From assembly GCA_009841225.1 (NCBI GenBank), contig VXMF01000036.1, positions 71,825-135,824 of the forward strand: 64,000 nucleotides of DNA. The letters are read 5' to 3'. The notes beneath the pieces are model-generated. The model had not been told where the DNA came from. It did not search any database and saw only the letters and a list, made by a program, of their open reading frames with translations. Shown here in pieces: positions 55,201-63,574 of the stretch. This stretch comes from Terriglobia bacterium. GTDB taxonomy: Bacteria; Acidobacteriota; Terriglobia; Bryobacterales; UBA6623. Numbering within the stretch: the stretch's first letter is position 1; every line of letters begins with the position of its first letter. The translations under genes were made by a program, and so were the position numbers.

Positions 55201-58200
55201 TCGCCTCCGACCCCGCATGGCTGCTGGATCACTTGGTGTACGAGCAAGTGGTCGTCCCCGGAGGGCTCCACGGCGGCATGGCCGTCTCGGTGGCACTGAG
55301 CCATGGGGACGGACCGGCAGTTGTGGACGAGTTTCAGATCTACAGTCCGCTGATGCTCGACGAAGAGGATCCGGAAAGCGGAGCGAGCGGCGGAGGTCGC
55401 ACCGTGCAGTTCATTCTGGACCGCTCGGACGACTTCACGCAACGCCCCTTCGAGATATTCTCCAGGGGCCAGGACGAGGACGGCTGGACCCTTCACGCGG
55501 GTGGTCGACTGTCTTCGGGGGCATTGGATGTCGAGCCGCTTCCCAAGCTCGACTCGGAGGCGCTCAAGGCTGAATTGACACCCCAGGATCCCAACGCGTT
55601 CTACCGAATGCGGTCTGCGACCGGCATCTACCTTGGCCCGTCGTACCACACGATCGAGTCCGCCTGGGCAAGAGAGGGAGAGGCCCTAGCCACACTAGCG
55701 CTTCACGATTCCTTGGACGCGACGGGGATGGAACTACATCCCTTGCTGCTGGACGGCTGTTTTCAGGTCATGTCGCTGGCCCGCCATCTCACCGTTTCCG
55801 AGCAAGGGGCGGTGTACATGCCTTTCGGCTGGCAGAGGATGTGGGTGGCGGGGCCGATGCCGAGCAGGCTCCTCTGCCACGCAACCGTCAGGAAGTCCGC
55901 CCTGCGGAAGGGAGCCGACGCAGCGTCTTCGGAACCGCCCGAAGTCGTGACCGGGGACGTTCGGTTCTATTCGACCGAAGGGGCTCCCCTCGGCGGCCTG
56001 TTCGGCTTCACCGTTAAGCGAGCCACCCGCAGCGCCCTCCTCTCCGCCAAGGCCGGGCTGCCCGATCTGCTGTACGAGGTTGCGTGGCGGGAGCGGCCGC
56101 TGGCCGGTAGCAGGTCCACTGCGGACTTCTTGGCCAGCCCGGCGATGATCGCCGGCCAGTCGCGCACCCTTGCCGAGCACCTGGCGGGCCATGGAGTCAA
56201 AGCAACAGACCGAGCGACCCTGCTCCGGGACCTCGAGCGACTGTCTCATGCCTATGTCCTCTCGGCGCTCGAGCGGCTCGGGTGGAAGAGGCGGACGGAG
56301 ACCGAGGTCTCGCCCGAGCATTTTCGCCGTGAGTTGAACGTGGTCGACGAGCACCGGCGCCTATTCCGCCGGCTCTTGGTCATCCTGTCCGAGGCGGGCA
56401 TCCTGAGCCCTTCTGGCGAGGGTTATGTCGTAGCGGCCGGAGAGGGCGACCCGATCGCGGACGAAGCCCTGGCGGATCCCGACAGTCTCGCCGAGCGGCT
56501 TCTGTCCAGGCATCCGCACGGCGCTAACGAACTTGGCCTGCTCTGCCGATGCGGGCCAGCTCTTGCCGAGGTGCTCCAGGGCAGCAGGGATCCGATGATG
56601 CTGCTGTTCAGCGACGAAGGGCCCGGAGCGGCAGGTGTGTATCTTCAGGCGCCGGCCAACCGCGCCGCGAACCGGATGCTGGGAGATGCCGTGCAGGTCG
56701 CAGTCTCTGGTCTGCCGGAGGATCGCCGGCTGCGCGTACTGGAAATCGGAGCAGGGACCGGGTCAGCGACCGAGGCGATTCTCCCGCGCCTGCCTTCAGG
56801 CCGATTCGACTACACGTACACGGACATCTCGGCAGGCTTCTTCTCGCAGGCCGAAGTGCGCCTGGCCGCAACCGGCGTGTCGATCGAGTTCCGGCACTTG
56901 GACATTGAAGGGGAACCGGCGGCCCAAGGCTTCGACGCTCATGCCTACGACCTAGTGATCGCCGCGAATGTGCTGCATGCGACCCGGGATCTGGGAGAGA
57001 CGCTGACTCACTGCCGCGACCTTCTCGCTCCGTCCGGTCTGTTGGTTGCCCTCGAAGGTCTGTGGCACAGGACTTGGCAGGACCTGACATTCGGACTCCT
57101 AGACGGATGGTGGCGCTTCGCCGACATCTATCGGACCAAGCATGCCTTCGCCGCGCCCGGCGAATGGCGCCGTGCACTGGGCGACGCTGGCTTCTCCGAC
57201 GTGGAGTTCCTAGGAACCCCTAGTCCGGACACCGACGAACCTCTCGGTTCGAGCGTCATTGTCGCCCGGGGCCCGGACGAAGTTGCCCCCGTGCCAGGCG
57301 TCTGGGTGCTTGCCGCGGATCGCGCCGGAACGGCGGAGCAGCTCGCGGCCGAGCTGGCCTCTCGCAGCCAGACGGTCCTGCTGGCCTGTGCGGATGTCGA
57401 CTCCGGCGGGCACTGGCCCGGAGGTCCCGGCGTCAGCGAGGCCGCAATCGAAGCGACAGACCGCGAAGCCTGGCGATCCCTGCTGGCGGGATTGCCCGCA
57501 GAACCGCCTCTCAGGGGCGTCGTGCATCTCACGGCCTTGGACGGACACGGAGCTTCGGCGACCTCCGGCGAGATGGCGGAGGACGTAACCCATGCCGCGT
57601 CCACTGCGCTGGCCCTTGCGCAGGGCGCAATCGACGCTCGCGTCGTCCCGACGCAGGGCTGCTGGTTCGTTACGCGCGGCGCACAGGTCTTGGAGCAGGA
57701 TTTCCTGGGAGGGGCGTCCGGCGAACTTGCCGGCGCCGCTTTGTGGGGTTTCGGAAAGGCGATGTCGTGGGAAGCGTCCCACCTTCAGCCGAGACTGATC
57801 GACTTGGACCCTTCCCCCGCAGCGCCATCGGCGCGCGATCTCGCCCAAGAACTCCTATTTGCCGATTCCGAGACCTTTCTCGCCTACCGGGGAGGTGTCC
57901 GTCGAACCGCCCGCCTGATTCGTACAGGCGCCGGAGACCAGCGCCTAGCCCTGCCAGAAGACCCCGATTGGGTCGTCGCCCCCGAGGATCCGGAGGCGGG
58001 CCTGACAACGCTCCGGGCGAAGCCGCGGTCCCGATCCGATCTCGAATCCGGCGAGGTCCGAGTCGCCGTCGAAGCGATGGGCCTCAACTTCGTCGATGTG
58101 CTCATGAGCAGCGGCGCGGTTGTTGCCAAGGGCGAAATCGGGCGCGAGATGGTGGGCCGCGTCTTAGAGACCTCCGAGGACGTCGAAGGCCTCGCGATCG

Positions 58201-61200
58201 GCGATCTGGTGGCCGGGATGGGATTCGGCTCGTTCACCCCGGAGATGGTCACCAAGGCGGTTCTGGTGACGTCGGCTCCCGCCCATCTCTCCGCGACTGC
58301 CCTAGCGACCGTGCCCATCTGTTTCGTCACCGCCGACCTCGCGTTTCGGATGGCGGGACTCAAGGCCGGCGAACGCGTGCTGATCCACGCTGGAGCCGGC
58401 GGCGTCGGCCTGGCCGCGATTCAACTGGCTCGGGCCGCCGGTGCCGAGGTCTTCGCGACCGCCAGCGCCTCCAAGCAGTCCTTCCTCCGCTCCCTCGGAG
58501 TGGCCCACGTGTTCGATAGCCGGCAGACCCGGTTCGGAGCCGAGATCCTACGGGCGACGGGCGGCGAGGGCGTCAATCTCGTGCTGAACAGCCTCACAAG
58601 CGAGGGGTTCATAGAAGCAAGCCTGTCCTGCCTGGGCACCGGCGGCCGTTTCGTCGAAATCGGCAAGCGGGGCATCTGGAGCGAACGGGAGATGTCGGCG
58701 TCGCGCCCTGATGTCACGTACTCCATCCTCGACGTGGATATGCTGAAGCGGACCGATCCGGACCGGGCCGGCGATTCCCTCCGCCGGGTCATGGATCGGC
58801 TCGCAGCTGGCGAGTTGTCCCCTCTGCCGCACGCGGTCTGGCCGCTCTGCGAGATCGAATCGGCGATGGACGCGATGCGGGGCGCCCGGCACCTAGGCAA
58901 GAATGTCCTCCGGATGCCGCCGCTTGCGGGAGGCGGTCTCCGAGCCGACCGCGCCTATCTCGTCACCGGAGGTTTGGGCGGGATCGGCTGTGCGGTTGCC
59001 CGCTGGCTGGCCGAGCAGGGTGCCGGCTCCGTCATTCTGAACGGCCGTCGGGATCCTGATCCGGAGGCCCAAGCGGTCATCCAGCAGCTGCGCGATGCCG
59101 GCGCCGACGTGCGGGTGGAGATCGCCGACGTCACCGACGTCGCCGCCATCGACGCCATGCTCGCCCGCATCGATCATGGTCCAAGGCCACTCGGAGGCGT
59201 CATCCACAGCGTGGGAGTCCTCTCGGACGGCGTCATCGAGAACCAGACCTGGGACCGCTTCGAGCAGGTGCTGTGGCCAAAGATCCTCGGCGCTTGGCAT
59301 CTTCATCACGTCACCAAGACAAGAGAACTCGACCTGTTCGTCCTGTTCTCCAGCGGGATCGGCGTGGTCGGAAACCCTGGGCAGTCGAATCACGCCGCCG
59401 CCAACGCCTTCCTCGACCAACTCGCCGCCCACCGGCGCAGCTTGGGCCTCCCCGGCCAGGCAATCGCCTGGGGGGCCTGGTCGGGCATCGGGGAAGCGGA
59501 GGAACAGAGGGAGAGGATCAAGCGACGCTTCGACCACACCGCCGCGGAGTGGATCACTCCCGAACAGGGCATCGCGGGACTCGATCGGCTGGTCAGACAG
59601 GACGCGACGACGCCCATGGTCACAGCGACCGACTGGTCCGTCGTCGCCCAAGAGTTCGGGACGCGGCCCCCGTTCTTCGACGAGCTGCTGGCGACGAGGA
59701 AGGTCCGGCAACGGCAGACCGACGAGGCGGCCGCCTCAAGTGGCCTAATGGTACAGCTACGGGAAGCGTCGGCCGAAGAGAAACGGAATCTTCTGGAGGC
59801 GTTCATTCAGCAGGAGCTGAAGGCCGTGCTCCACCTCCCGTCTCCGCCATCGTCCACGGCCGGCTTCTTCGATCTGGGGATGGACTCGCTGATGGCAGTG
59901 GAGTTGCGGAATCGGCTGAATCGCGCCTGCGCCGGCGAGTACACGATGTCCAACACGATCGTGTTCGACTACCCCAGCACGACAGAACTCGCCCGTCATC
60001 TGGCCAGAGAGATCGAGGCTCTCACCGGACCGCCCCACACTCCGGAGAAACCTGTCACACGACCCCGTCCGGCCATCCAACCGGAGCAGCAAAGTTTCGC
60101 GATCGTGGGCATGGCCTGCCGTTTTCCCGGCGCCCCTGATGTGTCGACCTACTGGGAGCAACTCCTGGCCGGCACGGATTTGGTCACAGAGGGACGCACC
60201 AAGTCCGACTACTGGCTCGACCGCGTTGGCGATCCTGAGGCCGACGACCCGTCCTATCGTTGGGGCGGCTTTGTCGGGGGTCTCGAACTGTTCGACGCCA
60301 AGTTCTTCGGCATCCGGCCTATCGCTGCGGAGGCCATGGACCCCCAGCAGAGGATGCTGCTTGAGACGAGTTGGCAGGCCTTGGAGGACGCCGGGATCGA
60401 TCCCGGGGGACTTAGGGGCAGCCGCACCGGCGTGTTTGCCGGGTTGAACGCGAGCGAGTACCGGGACCTGATGATCGCAAGCGGCTCGGACGGCGGTTAC
60501 CTGGGCACGATGTCTAGCACCACCGTGGGACAGATCGCGTTCGTTCTCGGGCTCATGGGCCCTGCCATGCCCTTTGTGTTGAACTGTGCGGCGTCGCTCG
60601 CAGCGGTCCACGCTGCCGTCACGGCGTTGGAGCGTGGCGAGGTGGACCTGGCGTTGGCTGGCGGCGTGAATGCGATCTTCTCTCCCACCTACAGCAGGCT
60701 GCTGATTGAGCACGGCCTGCTGACGTCGAGTGGACGCTGCGCAACATTCGACGCTGCGGCGCAGGGCTATGTTCGCGGCGAGGGATGCGGTGTCATCATC
60801 CTAAAGAGGCTGAGCGAAGCGGAGGCCTCCGGCGATCGAATCTGGGCGGTCGTTAGGGGCTCGGCCGTGAACCACAACGGCACCGCCGCGGGATTGACGA
60901 TGCCGAGTGGACCCGCCCAGGAACAGGTAATCGAGGAGGCGTTGTCTCGCGCCGGCGTCGCGCCGTCCGCTGTCGACTACCTAGAGGCTCATGGCTCCGG
61001 ATCGCGGATCGGCGATTCCATCGAGGTGCAGTCGGCGGCCGCCGTCTATGGCCGGGAACGGAAAGCTGACCGGCCCCTGTTGATCGGAACAGCGAAGACG
61101 AACATGGGTCACCTTGAATCGGCTGCGGGTATCGCGGGACTGATCAAGGTCGTTCTGGCCATGCGCCACGGAGTCATCCCGAAGCACCTGCACTTCAAGA

Positions 61201-62657
61201 CGCCGAACCCAGATGTGGACTGGGACCGCTTGCCGGTGCGGGTCACGTCCGAACGAACGCAATGGCCTCCCGCTACCGGCCGTCCGGCTCGCTCCGGAGT
61301 CAGCGCTTTCGGGTTCTCCGGGACGAACGTACACGTCATCGTGGAGGGCTACGCCCCTCCGGGCGGCGACCCCGAGCCTAGTGAAGAACTCGGACCCTTC
61401 GGAGCGCCAACACCTGTTACGTTCTCTGTTCCCGAGCCCGTAGCCGATCCGAAGGCGGGCGGCGAAGAGCGTGACTCGCGCCAGACCCGAGTGCTACCGC
61501 TCTCCGCGAAGTCCGAGAGCGCCTTGAGATCGCTCGCCCGGCGCTTTCTCGGCTGGGTCAACGGACAGAACGGTGCGCTGAAGTTCGACGACAGCGCGGC
61601 CACGCCGCTCCTGTCCGACATGGCATGGACCGCCGGCACCGGCCGTAGTCACTTCCCGCACCGCGCCGCGGTCGTGTTCCGAGACAGTTCATCGCTGGTC
61701 GACGGTCTCCGGGCGCTTTCCGAAGCGAGCGGCAGACCAGAGCCACGAGAAGCGACGAATGTCGCATTCGTCTACGCCGGCTGGGACAGCCGATGGACCG
61801 GTATGAAAGAGGCGCTCTACCGGACCGAGCCGGTGGTTCGGGCGATACTCGACAGGTGCGAAGAGGTCCTCCTAGAACAACGCGGCGAATCTCTCTTGGA
61901 GATCATGTTCGGGCGAAGGGACGCTTTGGGCAATCTCGACGACCCGGCCTGGGCGTACCCGGCCGTCTATGCGCTCGAGTGCTCGCTGACCGCCCTCTGG
62001 TCAAGCATCGGGATCCGACCGAGTGTCGTAGCCGGGTTTGACGCCGGCAGGTTCGCGGCAGCCCGGACAGCCCGAGTCTTCAGCCTGGAAGACGGCCTCC
62101 GCTTTGCGGCGGCCGCGGGCGAGGCGGCGACGGCTAAGGGACCTGCGGAGGCTACGGTGCAGTTCTCCGAAAGGGTAGTCCTAGAACGCCCGTCCCTCGC
62201 CGTGATCCGCGGCGCCAACGGCCGTCCGTTGGGGCCTAACGAGGCGCTTGCCACCTCCTTCTGGCTCAAGCGCGATGGGGAACCTGCCGCACCGGGAGCT
62301 TGCGCGCGGACTCTGGCGGACCGAGGAGTCGAGGTTGCGCTGGAGATCGGCCCGAAGCAGTCATTGGCTCGAACGATCGCCGACGCTTGGCCAGCCTCCC
62401 ACGCCGAAATCGCTGCGAACGAAGGAACTCACAGCGCCCCGCTCGTACTGGCCAGCTTGCGGTCGCCGCCCGGCGACGCCACAGGGAGCCGCCCAAGCAG
62501 CGGTTTCGTCGAGGCCACAGCCGCCGCCTACGAGGCTGGGCTGCCAGTCTCCTTCGCGGGCCTCTTCGCGGGCGAGGAAAGGCGCCGGATCTCGCTGCCC
62601 GGCTATCCCTTCGAGCGCACGCGCCACTGGGTTGACCCTCCCAGCAGCCCGTTCTGA
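52284..62657 (+). CDS. Type I polyketide synthase, KS-AT-DH-MT-ER-KR-ACP-KS-pseudoAT
   Basis: 3457 residues from ATG 52284 (GGGAG upstream). Domains: KS1 (14-445; Cys188 in DTACSSS, EAHGTGT, KTNIGH); AT1 (574-880; Ser667 in GHSLGE, His774 in AYHS); DH (952-1250; His983, Asp1157 in LLLDGCFQ); C-methyltransferase (1370-1650; LEIGAGTGSATE); KR structural part, then ER (1905-2210; HAGAGGVGLAAIQ); KR (2220-2480; TGGLGGIG, Ser2357, His2370 where Tyr is usual); ACP (2500-2570; Ser2535 in GMDSL); KS2 (2605-3030; Cys2768 in NCAAS, His2903, His2943); AT-like remnant (3160-3415) with Asp3253 for Ser and its small subdomain missing. The chain ends right after the post-AT linker (SLPGYPFERTRHW). No thioesterase. 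The first module would make fully reduced, methyl-branched chains. Confidence 0.95.
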   Translation: MSNTTHPGSPTLDEPIAIIGMACRFPGSKNLSGFWRQLLAGENAVVEGPPGAVIGRKERQFPHFAAKNEAIRFGAYVEDLDLFDAEFFRISPIEAQMLDPQQRMMLEVSWRALEDAAIDPENLKGSRTGVYAGISIMDYRDMAIADPASSEAAAGLYAVTGNALNTAIGRVSFVLGLEGPAMAIDTACSSSLVAIHQAVAGLQRREADLVLAGGVHASFAGRPLELRANAGMLSPTGQCWTFDAAADGFVSGEGCGLIVLKRLGEAQADGDRIWATIPGSAVNQDGTSQGLTVPSALSQEKAMEEALARAGALPCDVDYLEAHGTGTVVGDPIELNAAAVVYGRGRDAEHPLLVGSVKTNIGHLGPASGVAGLIKTVLALRHGVIPRHLNFRNPNPRIDWDNLPVRVTDGTTDWPLHPDRPRLAGVNSFGWSGTNGHVLVQGYDELKASAGSTRGSFPTGIRLPVGARKEPTPTEEPRVRETRFLPLSAKSPDALRDSARLYLSWLDEQMDGLPPGSSAADPDLSNVAWTAAVGRCHFAHRAGLVFTNLAQLRQQLQEVATGQGGETPRQANRVAFVFTGQASQWPGMGKALYEREPAFGSVLDRCDRLLFEDRGISLLDVMFGENGTDGLLDEPIWTQPAIYSLECALVALWESLGVRPSVVVGHSLGEIAAAQVAGGFTLEQGLRYAAGRGSLMGATRSDGAMAAVFAPAARVASAVAEHNASSNDEDLSVAVDNGPQQVLSGPATELEAVLAYFEAEGVKVHRLRRSPAYHSALIEPSLDELEAAVSEIAPSPPALSVPLISNITGRLLDTKVRMNAAYWRRHARQPVAFRRCVETLAEMGVDAVVEIGPHAVLGPVVSMNWPTSAPAGSPLVLASLRRPHRTADEPPIDSTGGFAEAVAGAYEAGLDIDFKGLFAGEARCRITLPGYPFQRAQHWVRTSKRRRKADGHPLLGIRHESPRGEVTYETEVFASDPAWLLDHLVYEQVVVPGGLHGGMAVSVALSHGDGPAVVDEFQIYSPLMLDEEDPESGASGGGRTVQFILDRSDDFTQRPFEIFSRGQDEDGWTLHAGGRLSSGALDVEPLPKLDSEALKAELTPQDPNAFYRMRSATGIYLGPSYHTIESAWAREGEALATLALHDSLDATGMELHPLLLDGCFQVMSLARHLTVSEQGAVYMPFGWQRMWVAGPMPSRLLCHATVRKSALRKGADAASSEPPEVVTGDVRFYSTEGAPLGGLFGFTVKRATRSALLSAKAGLPDLLYEVAWRERPLAGSRSTADFLASPAMIAGQSRTLAEHLAGHGVKATDRATLLRDLERLSHAYVLSALERLGWKRRTETEVSPEHFRRELNVVDEHRRLFRRLLVILSEAGILSPSGEGYVVAAGEGDPIADEALADPDSLAERLLSRHPHGANELGLLCRCGPALAEVLQGSRDPMMLLFSDEGPGAAGVYLQAPANRAANRMLGDAVQVAVSGLPEDRRLRVLEIGAGTGSATEAILPRLPSGRFDYTYTDISAGFFSQAEVRLAATGVSIEFRHLDIEGEPAAQGFDAHAYDLVIAANVLHATRDLGETLTHCRDLLAPSGLLVALEGLWHRTWQDLTFGLLDGWWRFADIYRTKHAFAAPGEWRRALGDAGFSDVEFLGTPSPDTDEPLGSSVIVARGPDEVAPVPGVWVLAADRAGTAEQLAAELASRSQTVLLACADVDSGGHWPGGPGVSEAAIEATDREAWRSLLAGLPAEPPLRGVVHLTALDGHGASATSGEMAEDVTHAASTALALAQGAIDARVVPTQGCWFVTRGAQVLEQDFLGGASGELAGAALWGFGKAMSWEASHLQPRLIDLDPSPAAPSARDLAQELLFADSETFLAYRGGVRRTARLIRTGAGDQRLALPEDPDWVVAPEDPEAGLTTLRAKPRSRSDLESGEVRVAVEAMGLNFVDVLMSSGAVVAKGEIGREMVGRVLETSEDVEGLAIGDLVAGMGFGSFTPEMVTKAVLVTSAPAHLSATALATVPICFVTADLAFRMAGLKAGERVLIHAGAGGVGLAAIQLARAAGAEVFATASASKQSFLRSLGVAHVFDSRQTRFGAEILRATGGEGVNLVLNSLTSEGFIEASLSCLGTGGRFVEIGKRGIWSEREMSASRPDVTYSILDVDMLKRTDPDRAGDSLRRVMDRLAAGELSPLPHAVWPLCEIESAMDAMRGARHLGKNVLRMPPLAGGGLRADRAYLVTGGLGGIGCAVARWLAEQGAGSVILNGRRDPDPEAQAVIQQLRDAGADVRVEIADVTDVAAIDAMLARIDHGPRPLGGVIHSVGVLSDGVIENQTWDRFEQVLWPKILGAWHLHHVTKTRELDLFVLFSSGIGVVGNPGQSNHAAANAFLDQLAAHRRSLGLPGQAIAWGAWSGIGEAEEQRERIKRRFDHTAAEWITPEQGIAGLDRLVRQDATTPMVTATDWSVVAQEFGTRPPFFDELLATRKVRQRQTDEAAASSGLMVQLREASAEEKRNLLEAFIQQELKAVLHLPSPPSSTAGFFDLGMDSLMAVELRNRLNRACAGEYTMSNTIVFDYPSTTELARHLAREIEALTGPPHTPEKPVTRPRPAIQPEQQSFAIVGMACRFPGAPDVSTYWEQLLAGTDLVTEGRTKSDYWLDRVGDPEADDPSYRWGGFVGGLELFDAKFFGIRPIAAEAMDPQQRMLLETSWQALEDAGIDPGGLRGSRTGVFAGLNASEYRDLMIASGSDGGYLGTMSSTTVGQIAFVLGLMGPAMPFVLNCAASLAAVHAAVTALERGEVDLALAGGVNAIFSPTYSRLLIEHGLLTSSGRCATFDAAAQGYVRGEGCGVIILKRLSEAEASGDRIWAVVRGSAVNHNGTAAGLTMPSGPAQEQVIEEALSRAGVAPSAVDYLEAHGSGSRIGDSIEVQSAAAVYGRERKADRPLLIGTAKTNMGHLESAAGIAGLIKVVLAMRHGVIPKHLHFKTPNPDVDWDRLPVRVTSERTQWPPATGRPARSGVSAFGFSGTNVHVIVEGYAPPGGDPEPSEELGPFGAPTPVTFSVPEPVADPKAGGEERDSRQTRVLPLSAKSESALRSLARRFLGWVNGQNGALKFDDSAATPLLSDMAWTAGTGRSHFPHRAAVVFRDSSSLVDGLRALSEASGRPEPREATNVAFVYAGWDSRWTGMKEALYRTEPVVRAILDRCEEVLLEQRGESLLEIMFGRRDALGNLDDPAWAYPAVYALECSLTALWSSIGIRPSVVAGFDAGRFAAARTARVFSLEDGLRFAAAAGEAATAKGPAEATVQFSERVVLERPSLAVIRGANGRPLGPNEALATSFWLKRDGEPAAPGACARTLADRGVEVALEIGPKQSLARTIADAWPASHAEIAANEGTHSAPLVLASLRSPPGDATGSRPSSGFVEATAAAYEAGLPVSFAGLFAGEERRRISLPGYPFERTRHWVDPPSSPF

Positions 62658-63574
62658 CGAAGGAATGCGCGGAGCATCGCGACGCATTCGGCTGGCTTCT
62701 CCAGTTGCAGAAGGTGGGTCGAGTCCGCGATGAAGTCGTAGTCCACGTCCTGGATGTGGTTTAGGTCAAAGCTAGGCAAGTACGCATACGGGAGAGTCGG
62801 ATCGGCCCCAATCACCTTCGTTGGACAGTAAAGCAGGCTCAGGTCCAGCAGCGGGGCAAAGCTCCTCACGTATTCCGAGACCTGCGCTTCGAACTCCCGC
62901 GGACAGCGGAGCTCGCGGCCCTCTCGATCCGCGGCCGTCGTGAGGGTCGTCTTGGCCACGAGTTCCCGCACCCCCGGCAACACCCGGGCGTACACCGGGG
63001 AGTACTCGAGCAGGTCCGAGAACTCCTCCTCGGACTGGAAGTAGGCCGACCGGCGCCGAGTCAGCGCCGTCGCGCGGTCTGCAGCCTCGTCGAACTCCGC
63101 GTCACTCGCTGCGGGTTTGCAGAAGGGAGGATCGAACAGAACCAATCCCGAGTAGGGATCGGAGAACGAGAGGATGGCCGCAATCGTCGAAAGCGAATGA
63201 AAGACGCCTACGGTCGGTTTATCTCCATAGCGCTCGGCGATGGCCTTGGCGAGGACGTCATGGTCGTGGACCATCGTCGGTATGTTGTGATTCTTCTGCG
63301 CACCGATGGCATTCCAGCCGTGGTTTCTGATGTCGTAAACGATCAGATCGAACTCGTCCGCCAGGAGGGACCAGAACGGGTAGTAGGTGTCAATGGCGAG
63401 GCCGTTGCCGTGGCTCAGAACCAATCGGACCGGTGCGTCCGTCCGGCCATGCCGCCGCACCGGTGTGACCGTCTCCTCGTCGAGCCGCACCTCATCCACG
63501 GCCAGGGGCTCGGGTACTTCCCAGACTGCCACCTGCGTCCTTTGGAGCCGCCTATGCGAACGGCGGCCTGCCAC
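62603..63574 (-). CDS. Alpha/beta hydrolase convergent with the PKS
   Basis: 323 residues from GTG 63574, preceded by GGAG. Alpha/beta-hydrolase marks: LVLSHGNGLAIDTYYPF (oxyanion strand-loop), DLIVYDIRNHGWN, a nucleophile elbow GVFHSLSTIAAILSF, LVLFDPPFC, and a C-terminal ADSTHLLQLEKP with the likely catalytic His. The elbow reads FHSLS instead of GxSxG, but the Ser is in place. The 3' ends of this gene and the PKS overlap by 55 bases on opposite strands. As the PKS lacks a thioesterase, a role in chain release in trans is a reasonable but unproven inference. Confidence 0.85.
   Translation of the reverse strand: MAGRRSHRRLQRTQVAVWEVPEPLAVDEVRLDEETVTPVRRHGRTDAPVRLVLSHGNGLAIDTYYPFWSLLADEFDLIVYDIRNHGWNAIGAQKNHNIPTMVHDHDVLAKAIAERYGDKPTVGVFHSLSTIAAILSFSDPYSGLVLFDPPFCKPAASDAEFDEAADRATALTRRRSAYFQSEEEFSDLLEYSPVYARVLPGVRELVAKTTLTTAADREGRELRCPREFEAQVSEYVRSFAPLLDLSLLYCPTKVIGADPTLPYAYLPSFDLNHIQDVDYDFIADSTHLLQLEKPAECVAMLRAFLRQNGLLGGSTQWRVRSKG

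Noticed and set aside
62658..62733. Possible continuation of the PKS in another frame after its stop
   Set aside because: No DH, KR or ACP motif follows in any plus frame; downstream sequence is coding for the hydrolase on the minus strand. The PKS end at the post-AT linker is taken as real.
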